Source: Schistosoma haematobium (Eukaryota; Platyhelminthes; Trematoda; Strigeidida; Schistosomatidae). From it: DNA of 64,000 bases. Position 1 is the first letter of the stretch; every line of letters starts with the position of its first letter. The position numbers and the translations under genes were made by a program. The notes below the pieces were generated by a model. That model saw nothing but the letters and a program-made list of their open reading frames with translations, did no database searches and was not told the DNA's origin. Below, piece after piece: positions 28,201 to 43,200 of the stretch. Location of the stretch: positions 20,044,536-20,108,535 of the forward strand of contig NC_067198.1 in NCBI RefSeq assembly GCF_000699445.3. The letters run 5' to 3'.

Positions 28201-31200
28201 TTCATCTAGTTAGCATTGTCATTTGGGAAAAAGTAACTATTGTTTTTAAGTAATATGTTTAATACTTCTGTTAAATTTCTAGTATAGATCGGTAACGGTT
28301 TAATTTGATGAAAAAACATGATTCTTAAGCTTCATTCTCTTAAATAACTGGTTTATACATAATATTTCAATTTATCTGCCATGTGTGTATATATGCGTAT
28401 GAATTTGTTCTTCTTGAATGTTAACCCAGATAAGAAGACCTAAAAATCGTTTTGGAAAGTATTTGTCAGTAATATATTACTGCGATGATGGGAAAGTGTA
28501 CAGTTCATCTTAAATCTAAATCATAGTTATTATTTACTATAACTGAAGATATTTAAAATGTTCTTCATCAATGAATACCATCAAGGTCTATAATATTTTA
28601 TGAACTTACTTAATTTGTTTCATATTAAAAGTAAAACTATATGGTCTTAGGCCACATAGCACAATGACGACCAAACTCTTATATGCTCTGATGGCAAGAC
28701 ATAATGAAAGTGCTTATCAAAGTGAATAGTTTAAATAAGCTTAGACCACGGACATAGACATCAGTGAAAAACGGGAAAAAGGGATTGTTCTTTAATCCTA
28801 CTTATTGAGTACTACTGATATCATAAAGCGCTAAATCACGTATTGTCGAGGATTGTGATTGATTTCTTATTAGAGTGAATTTAATGTTTACTAGTGACTC
28901 AATTTGATTTAAATGTCTAGAATTTCTGATACAATATAATAATCTATGAAGATCTTGAATTAAAGCGTGAGGAAATGTGCTCGCGTTGACAGTTCCTTCA
29001 TCTTTAAAATCAATTGTAACTGGAATTCGTTATTTACTGAATTCAAATATTATGGCTTAGTAAGATCTCCATCGTTTCAAGATGTGACCTTCATAGATTT
29101 ATAAAGTGTGATTGTGTATTAGATTGATTTCGAGTGCTAGTGTAAATCATAACGAAGAACCGATTGTTTAGTTCTCTTGATTTTGAAACATTGTTAATAT
29201 TTCTTTAGATTAATATCTTAATTCTCTAAAAAATTTGAAACACCATATTAGTCTTTCATTTATTAAATTTATTATTTTATTCTCAACCAAAAACAAAATG
29301 TTTACATACTTTTTTATTATTATTATTGTTTATTTTTCTATGTGATCATGACAGAGAGAAGGAAAAACGTAAAAGTGATTTATCTAGATTAGAAGGTGAA
29401 CTTGAATTACAGATTAAATCAATAGAGGAACGCGCCAAATCGGAAGTAAGCTTCTTATTATACAATCACTTACTAGTGCTCGTTAGTTTTCATGTTTGTA
29501 CGCTTCAAACTAATATTTTCAATTATTTATTGTAAGAAATACATAGAAAATGAATGAAAAAAACTTTATAAAAAAATCCTATTTGAATTATCATTATTAT
29601 TGCTCATACTACGATTCGAAAAACAATTATATTAGAAAAACAATTTATTACTAGTACAGGGGTTGTGGAGATTATTAAGTTTTGATTGAGATCATGAACC
29701 GATTGATGTTAGACCACCACAATTGAAAACCTGGAAGCACTGGACGGCCGTTTCGTCCTATTGTGGGACTCGCGAGCGGGATGCGCACTGCTGAGGAGTC
29801 CAACAATAGGACGAAACGGCCCTCCAGTGCTTCCAGGTTTTCAATTGTGGTGGTCTAACATCAATCGGTTCATGATCTCAATCAAAAACAATTTATTCTT
29901 GGATAGTGAGATGTGATTAGATTTAAGTTAGAAATTTGCTATTCTGTGATAGCTTAGTAATCTCTTCATGTAGATGAACAGATTCCTGATATCAACCACA
30001 ATATTCAGTAGAAATCTTTTTACAAAAGTTTAAATCAGTGGACAATAATAACACCAGATATTGTGTTAACTACTAGTAAGTAGTCAAGATAGAAGTACAA
30101 AAGTAAATCACGTTGAATCTCCGTGATTTAATATACGTGAAATGACAACTTATAGACATTATGGCGGATTTCCTACAATCAATATATAGATATAACAACA
30201 ATAAAAAAACAATTCGAATAAATACCAATGTGATGTTTATTGAAATCTATGACATTTTTCAACGATACGTTGATAATCAATGTAATAGCTGTTGCAAAAT
30301 TCTTGAAAGTTATCTGATGTTTCTATTACAGTTTGTCAGTTCAATTTTCAAGTGAGCATAGGATACTCCAATTTATTTCATTATCTTTCTGAAAGTGGAT
30401 CAGTCTTCTATTGGCTTTCTACTTATATTTATTCCATGATAAATATTGCTTGGTAGTGGAAAGATAATTTCCAAACAATTTATTCTATATATATATCATT
30501 GTTTTAAATAGATTTGTTTTACATCGTTTTACTGTACGGTGTTTTTTAGGTACATGAAAAGTTACAAAGTGAGTATAGAACACTGGTCTCTAACAAAGAA
30601 CAAGAAATCACAGAAATACGGGAACAAGTTGAAAGTTTACAACGTGTACGAGTATTATCCGTATTAGTAATAATTAATAATTATTGTAATATTACATTTG
30701 AATTCGTTTCAGCTTGAATTTGATAGAATTAAAATCTTAAATTACTGGAGTTTATTTCTTATGGTTGATTCATAGAAGAGCTTTCTTATCGATTTTTGCC
30801 TCAAGTGGTTTATTTGTAGTGAAGGAAGACTTGGTAGGGAAAAACAATTTATTGTTTAATGCACAATCATACAGTGGTTTGGTAAAATGTGAAAATCATG
30901 CGTCAAATACATCATTTGCACACCTTTGAATTGTCTCCTGCAAGCTTCATTGTTCCTTAATTCCTGTTGTTATTTAAATTGCTTTCAGTTTCCTTCTCTC
31001 ATCTCTACATTTCAGTCTTCTCAACCTTCTGCTCACAGACATTCCACTTTCGAATGGTGCTACATGCTACTTATATCTGTCAACATAAGTGGCATACATC
31101 ACATACTAACATTCAGTGATGTTTGAATATTCATAATTGACTATTATTAACTTATCTGAGCTTTAATTATTGTGCACTCAATTATTTGTATCTATAAAAG

Positions 31201-34200
31201 TTTTTCTTAATATATGGGGTATGTAGTACAATTGTTAAACTTAGCAGACCTTTTTTTACTTTATAGTTATTCTAGTTTCAGTGTTAGTAAACCTCTTTTA
31301 ATTCACTTTACATAACTTTATATCGGTTATCTATAATCTGCTATTTTGAATACAGTTTAAAATCACGTTTTGTTTCATCCTCATGGATTATCGTTTGATC
31401 GGTAATGAATCTAACAGTTGTGGATACCAAATGATTTTTTTGATTGAGATCATGAACCGATTGATTTTAGACCACCATTGGAAATCTAGAAGCACTGGAC
31501 AGCTATTTCGTCCTAGTGCGGGACTTCTAAGCAGTGCGCATCTACGGTTCCGCTCACAGGATTCGAACCCAGGGTCTTCAGTCTCGCGCGCGAACGCTTA
31601 ACCTCTAGACCACTGAGCTGGCATCCAGCGGTGTTAATGTCTAACCCCAACCAGTCCACGAAATTGCGCGACCATCCTTCATTGTACTGAGGTAGATACC
31701 TGTCTCTACCCAACACGGATTAGCTCCACTGGTCATGGTTTCTCCTTAGAACTCCAAGATTTCCCTCACGTAGCTAGTCATTAGTGAGCATATGGTAATT
31801 ATCTCAATCAAAACTTAATAGTCTCCACAATCCCATACTAATGATATATTTTTTTCTAGAGATAGGTTAATAGTTTCAAACTTCTAATATCATTTAATAT
31901 TTCAGAATATTGTTAATTATTTTGTATATACTGAATAATTTTTGCCTTTTTAATAAATAAATCAACATTAAGTTGATTGATGACATAAATTCTGATTTAA
32001 GGACTGACTTATTAGGATAATCTTAACGAATATCCTATGATTCAGTTTTTAGGTAGGAATCAGAACAAATTTAATGTATTTTAATATAATATGAAATTTT
32101 AATTTAGTCTACAAAGGGAATGTTTTTTTTAAAAATTTAAATATATCCTTCTCAATCTCTCTCAGTTTAGTTTATTCTGAATATAAATATATTCAAGTGA
32201 TTCCCCTTTGATTCAGTATTCATTGAATGGATATAATATCTAGAATGAATCTAGTTACAAGTTCATTGAATATGTTTAATAATTTACGAGATTTTTTTTA
32301 AAAAATAAACTTATTCCCGCTTGATATTTTTGTTTTATTTTATATTTATTTATATAGAAAATTAAAAATCACTCCTCTAATTGTTGTGATTCAATGAATA
32401 GTCCTATTATATTGAAAAAATTTACTGATTCATTTGATAAATCAAATTCTTCTTTAATTTCTTCTTTACATTATGAACATCTTAATCAAAATGAAATGAT
32501 AGAACAAAATTCATATAAAATTGAATTACAAAATGTTTTATCAATTCTAGCTCAAAGAGAATTTGAATTGAAAACATTAAAAGATCAATTAATTCAACAA
32601 GAAACACAATTAACAATGTAATCATCATTTATATTTTGTATCTGTTTTCTTTTCAAATACGTATTTCAATGAACTTATTATTATCAGATGGGTTTTGTAG
32701 ATATTATAGTAATTTCAATGGTTAAGATCATGAGTGAGTTGAAGCTAGACCACCATGGAAATCCTGGAAGCACTAGACGGCCGTTTCGCCCTATCATGGG
32801 ACTCCTCAGCAGTGCGCATCCACGACCTCGCCCTCTGAGAGATTTGAACCCAGGATCTACTGGTTTCGCGCGCGAGCACTTAACCACTAGACCACTGAAC
32901 CGGCATCCAACGGTGTTAATGACTAACTTCAACTAATCCACGAAATTGAGCGACACATCCACCATTGTCATCAGTGGGTTACTATCTCACAATAGACCCG
33001 GTTGAACTCCACTGGTCACGGCTTCTCACTAGAACTCTAGGAAATACCACTTGAAGCCAGTCACTAGTAAGCATATGTTGATTAATATCAGATGGGTTTT
33101 GTGAATATTATAGTAATTTCAATGGTCTAGCTTCAACTGACTCATGATCTTAACCATTGTAATTTATTATTATATAGTAGATATCATTACCAAAGTTTAA
33201 CTTGATAATTTCAAATAAATTAAGCATTGGCTAGATTATTATAAATTATTTAATATTTTTATAATAACTCAATGAGTAGAAAAAATTAGATTAGATTCTG
33301 ACATTTCATGACTCAATGTAAGTCACTTCTTCAGAGAAAATTTAATTTTTCTACTCATTAGGATATTAGAAATATATATTAATTTATTTATTATTCCATA
33401 GGTTTATTTAAATGGATTGTAATGTTTCATACTTATATACAGATATATGTGTACCTTCGATTGTTAAATACCCAGAAAAAAAATTAAGTCTTACATAATG
33501 ATATGTATGAAGTTGATAATTAATTGGGTATTTGATTAAAGTCAATCAACATCTAGATACCGAAGTTTTGGTACTTTAATTCTGTAGACTACACAACGAA
33601 TTATGATAATTAAACATCTAACTTTCATTTAGATGTGAAATGAAGGTAGTGCAAAGAAATCTAAAATTAGAATAAATAAATGTATAATGATTCGATATTA
33701 TTTCATAATAAAGATTAATCTGAAAATTTTATTCGTTTTTTTTATTATTTCAAGGGATAAACATGAATTAATTAGTCAAGAAGAAGAGAAACAAAATCTA
33801 TATTCTCAATTAAATGTTATGCGGTAAGTATCATTTTTTTGTCGATGATCAAATAAATGTAATTCTATGTATGTAACTTTTTGTTTTCAATGGATGTTAA
33901 GCTAATGGAGATTTATAGTCTTGTTAGTCAAATAAAAAACGTATTCTAAAGTATAGTAATTGATAAAATGAATAAGCAAACAGTGCCAAAAATATCTTAA
34001 TATATATGGCTTAAGTGTTTATGGTTTATCTTAAGTAAATTCAAGAAGATAAGTGTATAGCATTGAATTATAAGTCCCAATGAATAACTAAATTGATCTC
34101 ATAAATCAAGAGCTTATGGAACAGTCAATAAATTATTTATAAGATGAATAATCCGTGTCCGTTTTTAATGTTCTAAAATGTCCATATAAATAGTATCTAG

Positions 34201-37200
34201 TCATTGATTACCTGAATTTCCCTCTGTTTGTGTTGTTAACTCTTCTTAATTAAATTCATCGTCTCTCTTATGCATAACCATTACTATAAAAATAACGAGA
34301 TACTGGATGAGGTGCTTGAGATTGATGGTCCGGTGTTCTGGTTTAGTGTCAGAGGTCTAGCCAGATTCCAGAAACTGGACTTATTAATTAGTGTTCTCAT
34401 TGTTTGGGTTTCCAATTACTGATCTCCCGCCTAGAGACTCAATAACCAACTTCTGCTTAGTAGACAATGTAAATCTGTTTCGTTAAGATGATGATGAACT
34501 ACTAAATGATTGTGTAAAATGGCCTTTGAGGGTTGAAAACGTTCTTAGATAGCTAGTATTCAGCAATAGGTATACCTAAAAGATTACTTGGATGTGTTAG
34601 AAATACTAGTTCAGTAATGCAGAGGTTAAGGTGGAGTTTTATGGTATAAATGGAAAATCTGTCGTGTAGGCTGTATACCTTCATACACTTAAGTTATAGT
34701 GGTTTATTTTACAAACACTTTGTCATTTTCCTACTCTAACGTTCTACTCTGGTCAAAACGTTAGGAAGTTATAAAAGACTAAAAGTTATACAAATATATG
34801 GCTTCAGTCCATGAAGTACTTATTTGTGATCCAAAGTGTTTGGGTAGACTTAAACGTTCTAGTTGAAATCTGTTAAAGTCATAATTTTTATTTGGAAGCT
34901 TTAAGCATCATGACTGAAAAGTAGTCTCAATTATATTCTTTTTCTTCCTCTAAGTCTTCAGTTTAGTATGATTTCATAACATTCATTTCTCAGTTTCATT
35001 TGTTTCTTTTGAAACATGTTTCATGTATATTTAATTTTCTATGCAAGTTGATATTATCATTTCTCTTGTCCTACCTATCATATTGTTCAGTCAGTTATAC
35101 GCAACATAGAACCTGACTCACATGTGCATTTCTTCAGGTTGGCACACCACGTTAGCACACAGACATAACATTTTTTTAAGACAAATCCCAGATTAGTAGG
35201 AGTAGTAACGGTATCAGTAATAATAGAAAATGTTAGATATTGAAAAATCCTTGTTGATTGTGTGTTTTTCTATTCCTGTGACTGTAGGAAAAAGATATAA
35301 GTAGTCTTACCAATCTAAATCCTGATACTTGTTTAAAAATCAATATACTTGCATCAAACTTTGACTGAATAGTCCTCCATTCACTTTGAAATATTTATTT
35401 CAGTTGCCTGGTTAATAGGAAAATCTAAACATTGAATATGGCACTTAGTTGTTTTGTGTTATATTTGCTATCATTGAAACGTATTACATGTCAGATAAAC
35501 TAAAAGTCGTCAGCTATTAAGTTGACCAAGAAGTCCTGTTTAAATCTTCAATTTTTTAAGACCTATTTTTGGCTTATCAGTTGGAAACACTATATACTTT
35601 GTTGAAAGGTGTTTATCACAGTAAACGGAAAGTCAGTATTATCCGAATGGAACCTACGAGTTATAATTATTAAATATGAACTACTGATGAATTCCAGAAT
35701 GGGCAAAACTAGGTTTTAAAGACTCCATGGTTTCTTGTTGACTGTTTAATAACTGGTTCTACACTCAACCAAAAAGTAGGAACTTTTTCATTGACTAATG
35801 TGTTATTTTATTGTCAATCCAGAACAACAATGGAACGTTTAAATAAAACAAACGACTACTTATGTTCAGCGTTGCATCGTGAATCAATTCGTAGGCCAAG
35901 TAGAACGTCACCATCGAGTGCTTTCTCAGAATTTATGGTAAGTAAAGTTTAATCTAAGTTACAACGTATATATTCCAGATAGTTTTGCACCATTACTCAT
36001 TCTAGTTTACAGGATATTTAAATGGACTTTTCGAGTCTTGAGACAGTTAGGACTACATATACTTGTATTAAAAATGGTATAAATCGCAAAAGGGTCTCAG
36101 TTTAAAGCTTTACTAGAAGAATCTGTGATAGTAGACATGTAGAATGTTGGATGTTGGCTTAGTGCTCTATAGGTCAAGGGGTTGTCAACAATTTTGAAGT
36201 TCCTAGGTTCCATTCCCCAATAGGGTCGTGAGTTTGTACTCCTAAGTAGTCTCATACTAGGACGAAAAAGCCGTCCAGTGATTCTTGGTTTTCAGTAGTT
36301 GTCTAAGTTGTATCAGTCCGTGTTATAAATTATGAACTTATCTTAGTTTTCTAAGGTTAATTATAGCATAATCAGAAAACTGCATCTCGGTCTATAACTT
36401 ATCTAAAAATAAGTTAGAAACCACTAAAACGTTGAAATAAGGTTTTAAAGGTCAAGTAGCTAATTTTATTCATTATTCACAATTTTCTATGCTCTATTGA
36501 GAAAAGTGTTAGTTGTTTTTCTATAAAATAATTGCAGAGGAAATTTTTGTTTTCTTTCTGTGATAATCGTTTTACAGATAAAATTGTGACAATAACAAGA
36601 TCACCTCTTATTTTGTAATTTGTTGTCACTTATTATTGTTTCCTAAAGGTCATTTTTATATCTAAACATGATACAAAGTGTATATTCTGACTAATTTTAT
36701 AGGCAGATGTATGAATTATATTACACTTCCTAAATATTTTAGTTTATTTGTTAATATTTCATTCGTTACATTCATTTGCAAATGCTTCAATGTGGATAGA
36801 ATAAAGGAAGCGAACACATATTACAGATTTAATCTTTTACTTCATATCACAATTATGATGACCGTGATGATGAGATAGTCAATGAGAATAACTACCCAAT
36901 ATATGAATTAAATATTACAGAATAGTTCAATTGATTTGTTACAGATTGTTTCGTTGAATAATTCTAGTTTAATATATCTGATTTAGTTGGTTCGTGCGTA
37001 TGTATTATTTTACCTACTTTGAAAATAATGTTACAGGACTAATCGAGAACCAATGGTAACTAAAGACTACTGAGAGTTATGCCCTTGTTGTGAGGCTATA
37101 ATTTACGGACGACCTTTGAGCGACGCTAAAGTGACCCTAAATTGACCTACTTACTAGGGCTAAATGAGGTTATAAACCGATATTAGGAATTATGGTTATA

Positions 37201-40200
37201 ATTTACTGTTGGTGCATAAGGTTGGAAATTATATTTAGGGTTTTCATCACGAATCGGCAAGAGCTAAATGACAAAACACTATTTAGACAAATGGGTGGAT
37301 GAATTTCGCGCCCAAATCCAAGACCTACTATCCCAAATGTGATTGGTTAGTCCATAAATTATAGTCTCGCCATCCTTGCTTCAGACTATTTATCAAGATA
37401 TATCTGCAACCGTGAGTAGGGACTGAACCAAAGATCTTCAAGCTTTTCTCTAAGTCACTCGAAGCTTGAGGATTCAGTATTTTTTCCACTCTGGTCGACT
37501 TACGATATAAAGCGATCCATTCATAATGTCCGGTGATTCGATGAGTTACTTACTAATTTATTGACTCCAAAAATGAAAGGCTTTACACTATAATTTCTGC
37601 AAGTTAATCTCACACTGTGTTGCGAAGTTACGAAGTTCTAAACTGTAACGAAACAAATTTCCAGTGCTCCACAATGTTTAATTTCTCTCTTGCTGACGTC
37701 AGTTCATATTGAAACGTATCTACATTAAAGTAACTGAATTCAATTTATTTGTATTTTTGATCAGTTTTAGTATTATTTGTATCTTTTTTCTCCCACTAGG
37801 AACAAAGTGGTGAGTAAATCGAATGATTTTATCAAAATATAATTAATGTTTCTGTTATTTGTATAAATTGGTTTTAAACGCATATTATTAATTTTATGTG
37901 AAAATGATTGATTTATTCACTTTCGGGTTTATACGGACTGCACAAACAGTTCACATTCCAAACTTTTATCTAGACACTAATCTGTTTGACTATCTAAAAG
38001 TGAATGATAGTCAATTAATAGATCATTTCTCGAACACATGATCAATTCTGGTTAGGTACTGCGACCAGTACCAACATTTAACTTTATTTGAAACTGTTAA
38101 CTACCACTATTATTATTATTATTACTACTATCTCTTGATCGAAAGTCAAATTGTCCATTTGCATAAAATAATGTATAGCAAATGTTTTCATACATTAGAC
38201 TTCTTTCTATGATTTATTACTTTACCAGCATCTTTATTTCTAAGTATTCGTGAATAGTTCCTCTTATATTGTGAACCCCAGAGTTGTTTTAGTCTTACCC
38301 TTTGCCAGTAAAGAGAAAACTTGCAACTCAGGTGGATGCTTTTCAGCCAGTTCAAACGACTTAATAGCATTAAAATCTTACCTCTATATTCTACCTAGTA
38401 TGTGTTTGAACGAAGTGTTTTTAATAAACAATTCATCTGTTTCCGGTCAGAATTATTCCAGGGCGTAAGTTTATGCACACTTTATACGTTTAAAAACATA
38501 TTATACAACCCATATCTGCATCATCAACACCTTACCAAGACCCGGTATCAAGTATTCAAACATATTCAAAACGATAGTTCCAGTGGCTTGATAATTTTTT
38601 CATTCACATCTTCCTAGTTGCCCCCGCACCCTGCATTATTTACCCTCTCTGGGAGCTAGCAGTGAACTCAAAAATGAAATCCATCATAGTTGTCCCTCTA
38701 TTCGAATTTCGTTGTTTCATGTGCGTTATTCTTGTTTTTCACTATTATTTATTGGTTAGGATTTCCTTCTTGGTATATATTCACAGAATTCACATTTTAC
38801 TTTGATTTCTTAGTGCCGTTTTATACCAAGCATAATAAATGAATCTAAATAAGACATTGGAAATGAGTTATGGGTGATCGGTAGTCTAGTTGAAACGTAA
38901 TAATTGATAAAATTAGCAGTAGTAACCAAAGTATGATCAATCTTTTGCTACAGGAATTAGTTTCAATCTAATTTTAACTTTTTGTAACGTATTTACTCTA
39001 AGTATCGGGTAGAATCCACTACAGTATGAAAAGATGCTCCAGGTACCTAAATGTAATGAGTGATTTTTCATTTATATGCAGGTAAGTAAACAATCAAAGT
39101 TTGATAATTTTGGTCGATTGCGCTTATTTCATGCTACCGAAGACTTACTATTATTTTAAGCTGATTAATACATCTTTATTGCTACAATCCAACTATTACA
39201 TATGTTAAATTCGGACTGGGTTGGGTATAAACGTTGAAAGCCAAGCAAAATAGTCATAAACATCCCATCTGGTTGATTTCTGAGATCTAAACTAAGAAAA
39301 ATCACTTAATTCTATCAAAAATACTTAAAAGTAGTTATATCTGTCATGCACTTAGCCAAGTATACTACCGTAGACTGCGTTTGTAAGTAATATAATCTTA
39401 GCTATTTATTTAATTGTAAATTTTTATTTTTATATGATAAGATAACAACGAAACCAATCTACAGCCATGTAGATTTTCAACAGGAATCAATTTTCCATTA
39501 GAAGTAAGTTAGACAGTTTGCATACTCTATAATTTTATTCTCATATTATTATCTAATTTCATTTTATAAGATGCATAACTCTTTATTGAATTCATTATAG
39601 GTGATTGGATTGGTTTTTAGATACCCAAATGTGTATTTTTTAAAATATCAGTAGTGAAAAATCACTTTGAACTCATATTGATTACTTTAATGGAGTTATG
39701 TGCCATAAAGTTCAATCTAAACTTGCGATTTCATTAAAGATGATATTTCTGAGATATTTATATCAGTATCTTGAAATCTTGTTCGTTAATCAATTAGTTA
39801 TTTATTCAAAACCATCCAGTGTATATTTGTTTTGATAACCCACTGGTATAATAACGTATATGCACATTAAAGTTGGATGATATTTAGTGAATTAATATTA
39901 AATGGACCACCTTTATGGCATGATATGTAACTTTTATGTTGTCTAATGTAAACATTATTTGTGTATTTGAAACTATTGACATTTTTCCGGAACATTTTCT
40001 TCTCTAAATATAAAAATGTGGCATAGTCTATTCATTCTGAACATCCTCATTTATTGATATTTTGTTTATTCTTTGTAACTGTTTATAAAAATACACAAAG
40101 ACAACACGAGCTTAGATACAGAATGGAACACACCAAATGGACTAGAAAAATGAACTGATAGAAAAAAAAGAAGAAATAATGAATAATTTCCAAAGCAAAT

Positions 40201-43200
40201 GTCAACACTAATCTCTTTTCGTTATTCTATTTGACTTTGTTTCATTTTAATAAGTTCAATCTAAATGTGTTTGACGCATATATAACCAACTAACAAACTA
40301 ATTGAGCGACAGTTAAAAATATAAATCAAATTAAATAAATAAATGAATAAACAAGTAAACATCATATTATCTATGAATAATTGAGGGGTGTTTTATCCTT
40401 AGATAATGTTCAATTATTCATTGACTTTGTGCACTTTTCATTTATTTCGCGTCTTTTATCTAGTTGTTATCTGTTCATAAGTCAATTTAAATTATATCTC
40501 AATAATAATTTGAATAAAACAAACTAAGAAGACATTGGGTTTGATTAAAGTTTAATTAAAATACATGGTCAATTCCTGAAAAGCTCAAAAATATTTAACC
40601 AATATCAGTTAGTGATATTAAATTTTGTTCAAATTAATTCAGTATTTACATTTTTCAATATTTCTGACTATTGATGATTTCTATGAAGGTTTTAGTGTAA
40701 TGCAACAATTTAATTAGATGAAATGATGTTTGACATTCGTTAATCATATTGTGAAATAGTCATAAAATAACGTTAAGTGGTCAAAATTGAAAAAGTCTTT
40801 TTTTTTATTAAGCAGAACAACATTCATGTGTATATAGTGATTATTCCGAGATATATATTTATTCTTAGAAGAGTCAAAGATTTAGGGTGATTATTAAACT
40901 GCAAACTAGAGCTCTTCTGGTTTTAGTTCATGTTTACATTAATGAAACTTAATGATGATAATTGAAAATTTTCTATGAATGATATATTTATACGCAGTCT
41001 TTTGTTTATATATTATTACCATTGAAGTAACTGCTTCTGTAAATTTGGTGTTCATCTCGTTAAACTATAAAGGTGTGGCAACTTGGACTGATGCATATAT
41101 GTACCTGGTCTTACATTGTAGCTGGTTGACTGACTGATGAATCATATTGTTCAACATAGCTATGGTTAAGTAAGGAAATATTGATAAAATTATTTCAAAA
41201 ATGAACTATTCAAGGTTGAAAAATTGTGACATAATCAATGTACCGATAACTTGAAGAAGTCAGAAGTAGAGAAAACTAGAAGAGAATTTAGCTGCCTTAT
41301 AGCTAAAACTGTACCGTGTTTATTTACACAAAGATTAAAAACAATTTGTAAACAGTCAATAATTTATTTGTGTATAAAAATGGGGACAGATTAATGTTTT
41401 CCTATTGATATGATAATTAAGAAAATGTTAGGTAAATAACGATAATCAAAAATGATCTATAATTTAACTAGTTCCATTTCATTTATGGCTAGCAACATTT
41501 TGAAATAAGTTTTAAACAAATACAAAGCTGACTACAGCTTATGTAAATCATTTTGCAAGAAAATCTGTGTTAAAATAAAGTTGTACTGTAGTGAACGAGA
41601 ACACAAGTGAGGACAGTCGAATGTATCTGAACACAAAATTACAAAATTTCTCAGTAAAATCTGAGAACCATACAGTATATACTTCGTTTACAATCAATTG
41701 TCTCAGACTTGATTGTTTCTTTTCTTTTTTCACATCAATCATTCTCTGTTCTCGTTCTCTTTTATCCGATCTTCTTAACCTTCTGTCGCCAGGCATTTCA
41801 CTTCCGATTGATGATACATACTACTTATATCTGTCGACATCAATAGCACACACCACAGTATGACTTAAAGATTGTGAGTGATTTGAATGTTTTTCTAATA
41901 TTTTCAAATCATTCTATAATTTTTTGTTTAAAGTCATTCAATATCTTCATCTTCACGTTAACTTATTTAATTCTGTCACTTCCTCCATCCTCATTTTCGA
42001 ACTGTAATGGCATTGTTAAATCTATAGTGTCAAGTCCTAATATCGAAATTCTCACAAGATCTTTGAATATTGCACCAAATCTTGTAACTACTAAAAAGCT
42101 CGAAAATGATCCGCTATAAACAAATTGAAATAAATATCATTATAATAAAATGTCAGATTATATTTACTTGAAGCTTGTTTCATCCTAATTATTTATTCAA
42201 CCCAATGAAAGTAAGTAACACATGTAAATAATAGCATAGTTGAATGTAGGTGTTTTTGTCAATATGTTTAATCTATCAACCCTACTAGTTGAAGAGGAAA
42301 TAGCTTTGTCAGTATAAATCTTAGATAACAATATGTCACACATGTGTGGGTTTATAAATGTTTTTGAAATGTGGAATTCCTAATAATATTCTCATATGAT
42401 GTATTTCATTTTATTCTAGAGGGTTGTAAATCTTATCTTCAATCAATCCTTTTAAGATGAAATATATCCCTTTCGTCTAAACATTGAGTTTGAATTTTAG
42501 ACAGATAAATTAAAAACTTCTACCCAATGAAAATCGTATATGAATGATGATATTAAGAATATGATTAAACTACTATTTAGTAAATGGATTTAAAATATTG
42601 ATTGACTGATAATTACAAGGACCTACATAGAAATTATTAATGCTCTACCAAAAGTGAACGAATATCAGAAGCAAAAATAGGTGGTCAGAATAATATGAGT
42701 TATTAGTATAAAACTTTGTGCAGGTCATTGCATGGAACTTCTCAGCAGTGCCCATACACAACTTCACCGGGGATGGGGCTTAAGACCTTTAGGTTTTATA
42801 CTAGGACGAAACAACTACCTGGTTCTTGTTAGTTTTCAACAAGCGACTAACTTAGATCAGATCGTGATATTTTTTAAAATATGAGTTGCCTTAGATAACA
42901 AGATCGCATACTTATGTCAAACTATTTTACGCAAAATAAATTCATTTGAAACGTGAATGATTATTAGGTTCAAATTTTGTGGATCATTTACTGACCAGTA
43001 GATTTAAGGCCTTACAATTAGGCTCACATTTCCTTACTATATCATATACTGAACAATTCATCATTAGCCATAAAGTATAAAAATTTTTCCGGATATTTTA
43101 TCCCCTCCATTTTGTTTTGGGCTTACTCACTCCTTTTTTGACAAGGCAAATTGGCTTTACTGGAATAAATATAACGTAATGCTTTTCTGAGTTTTGCAGA

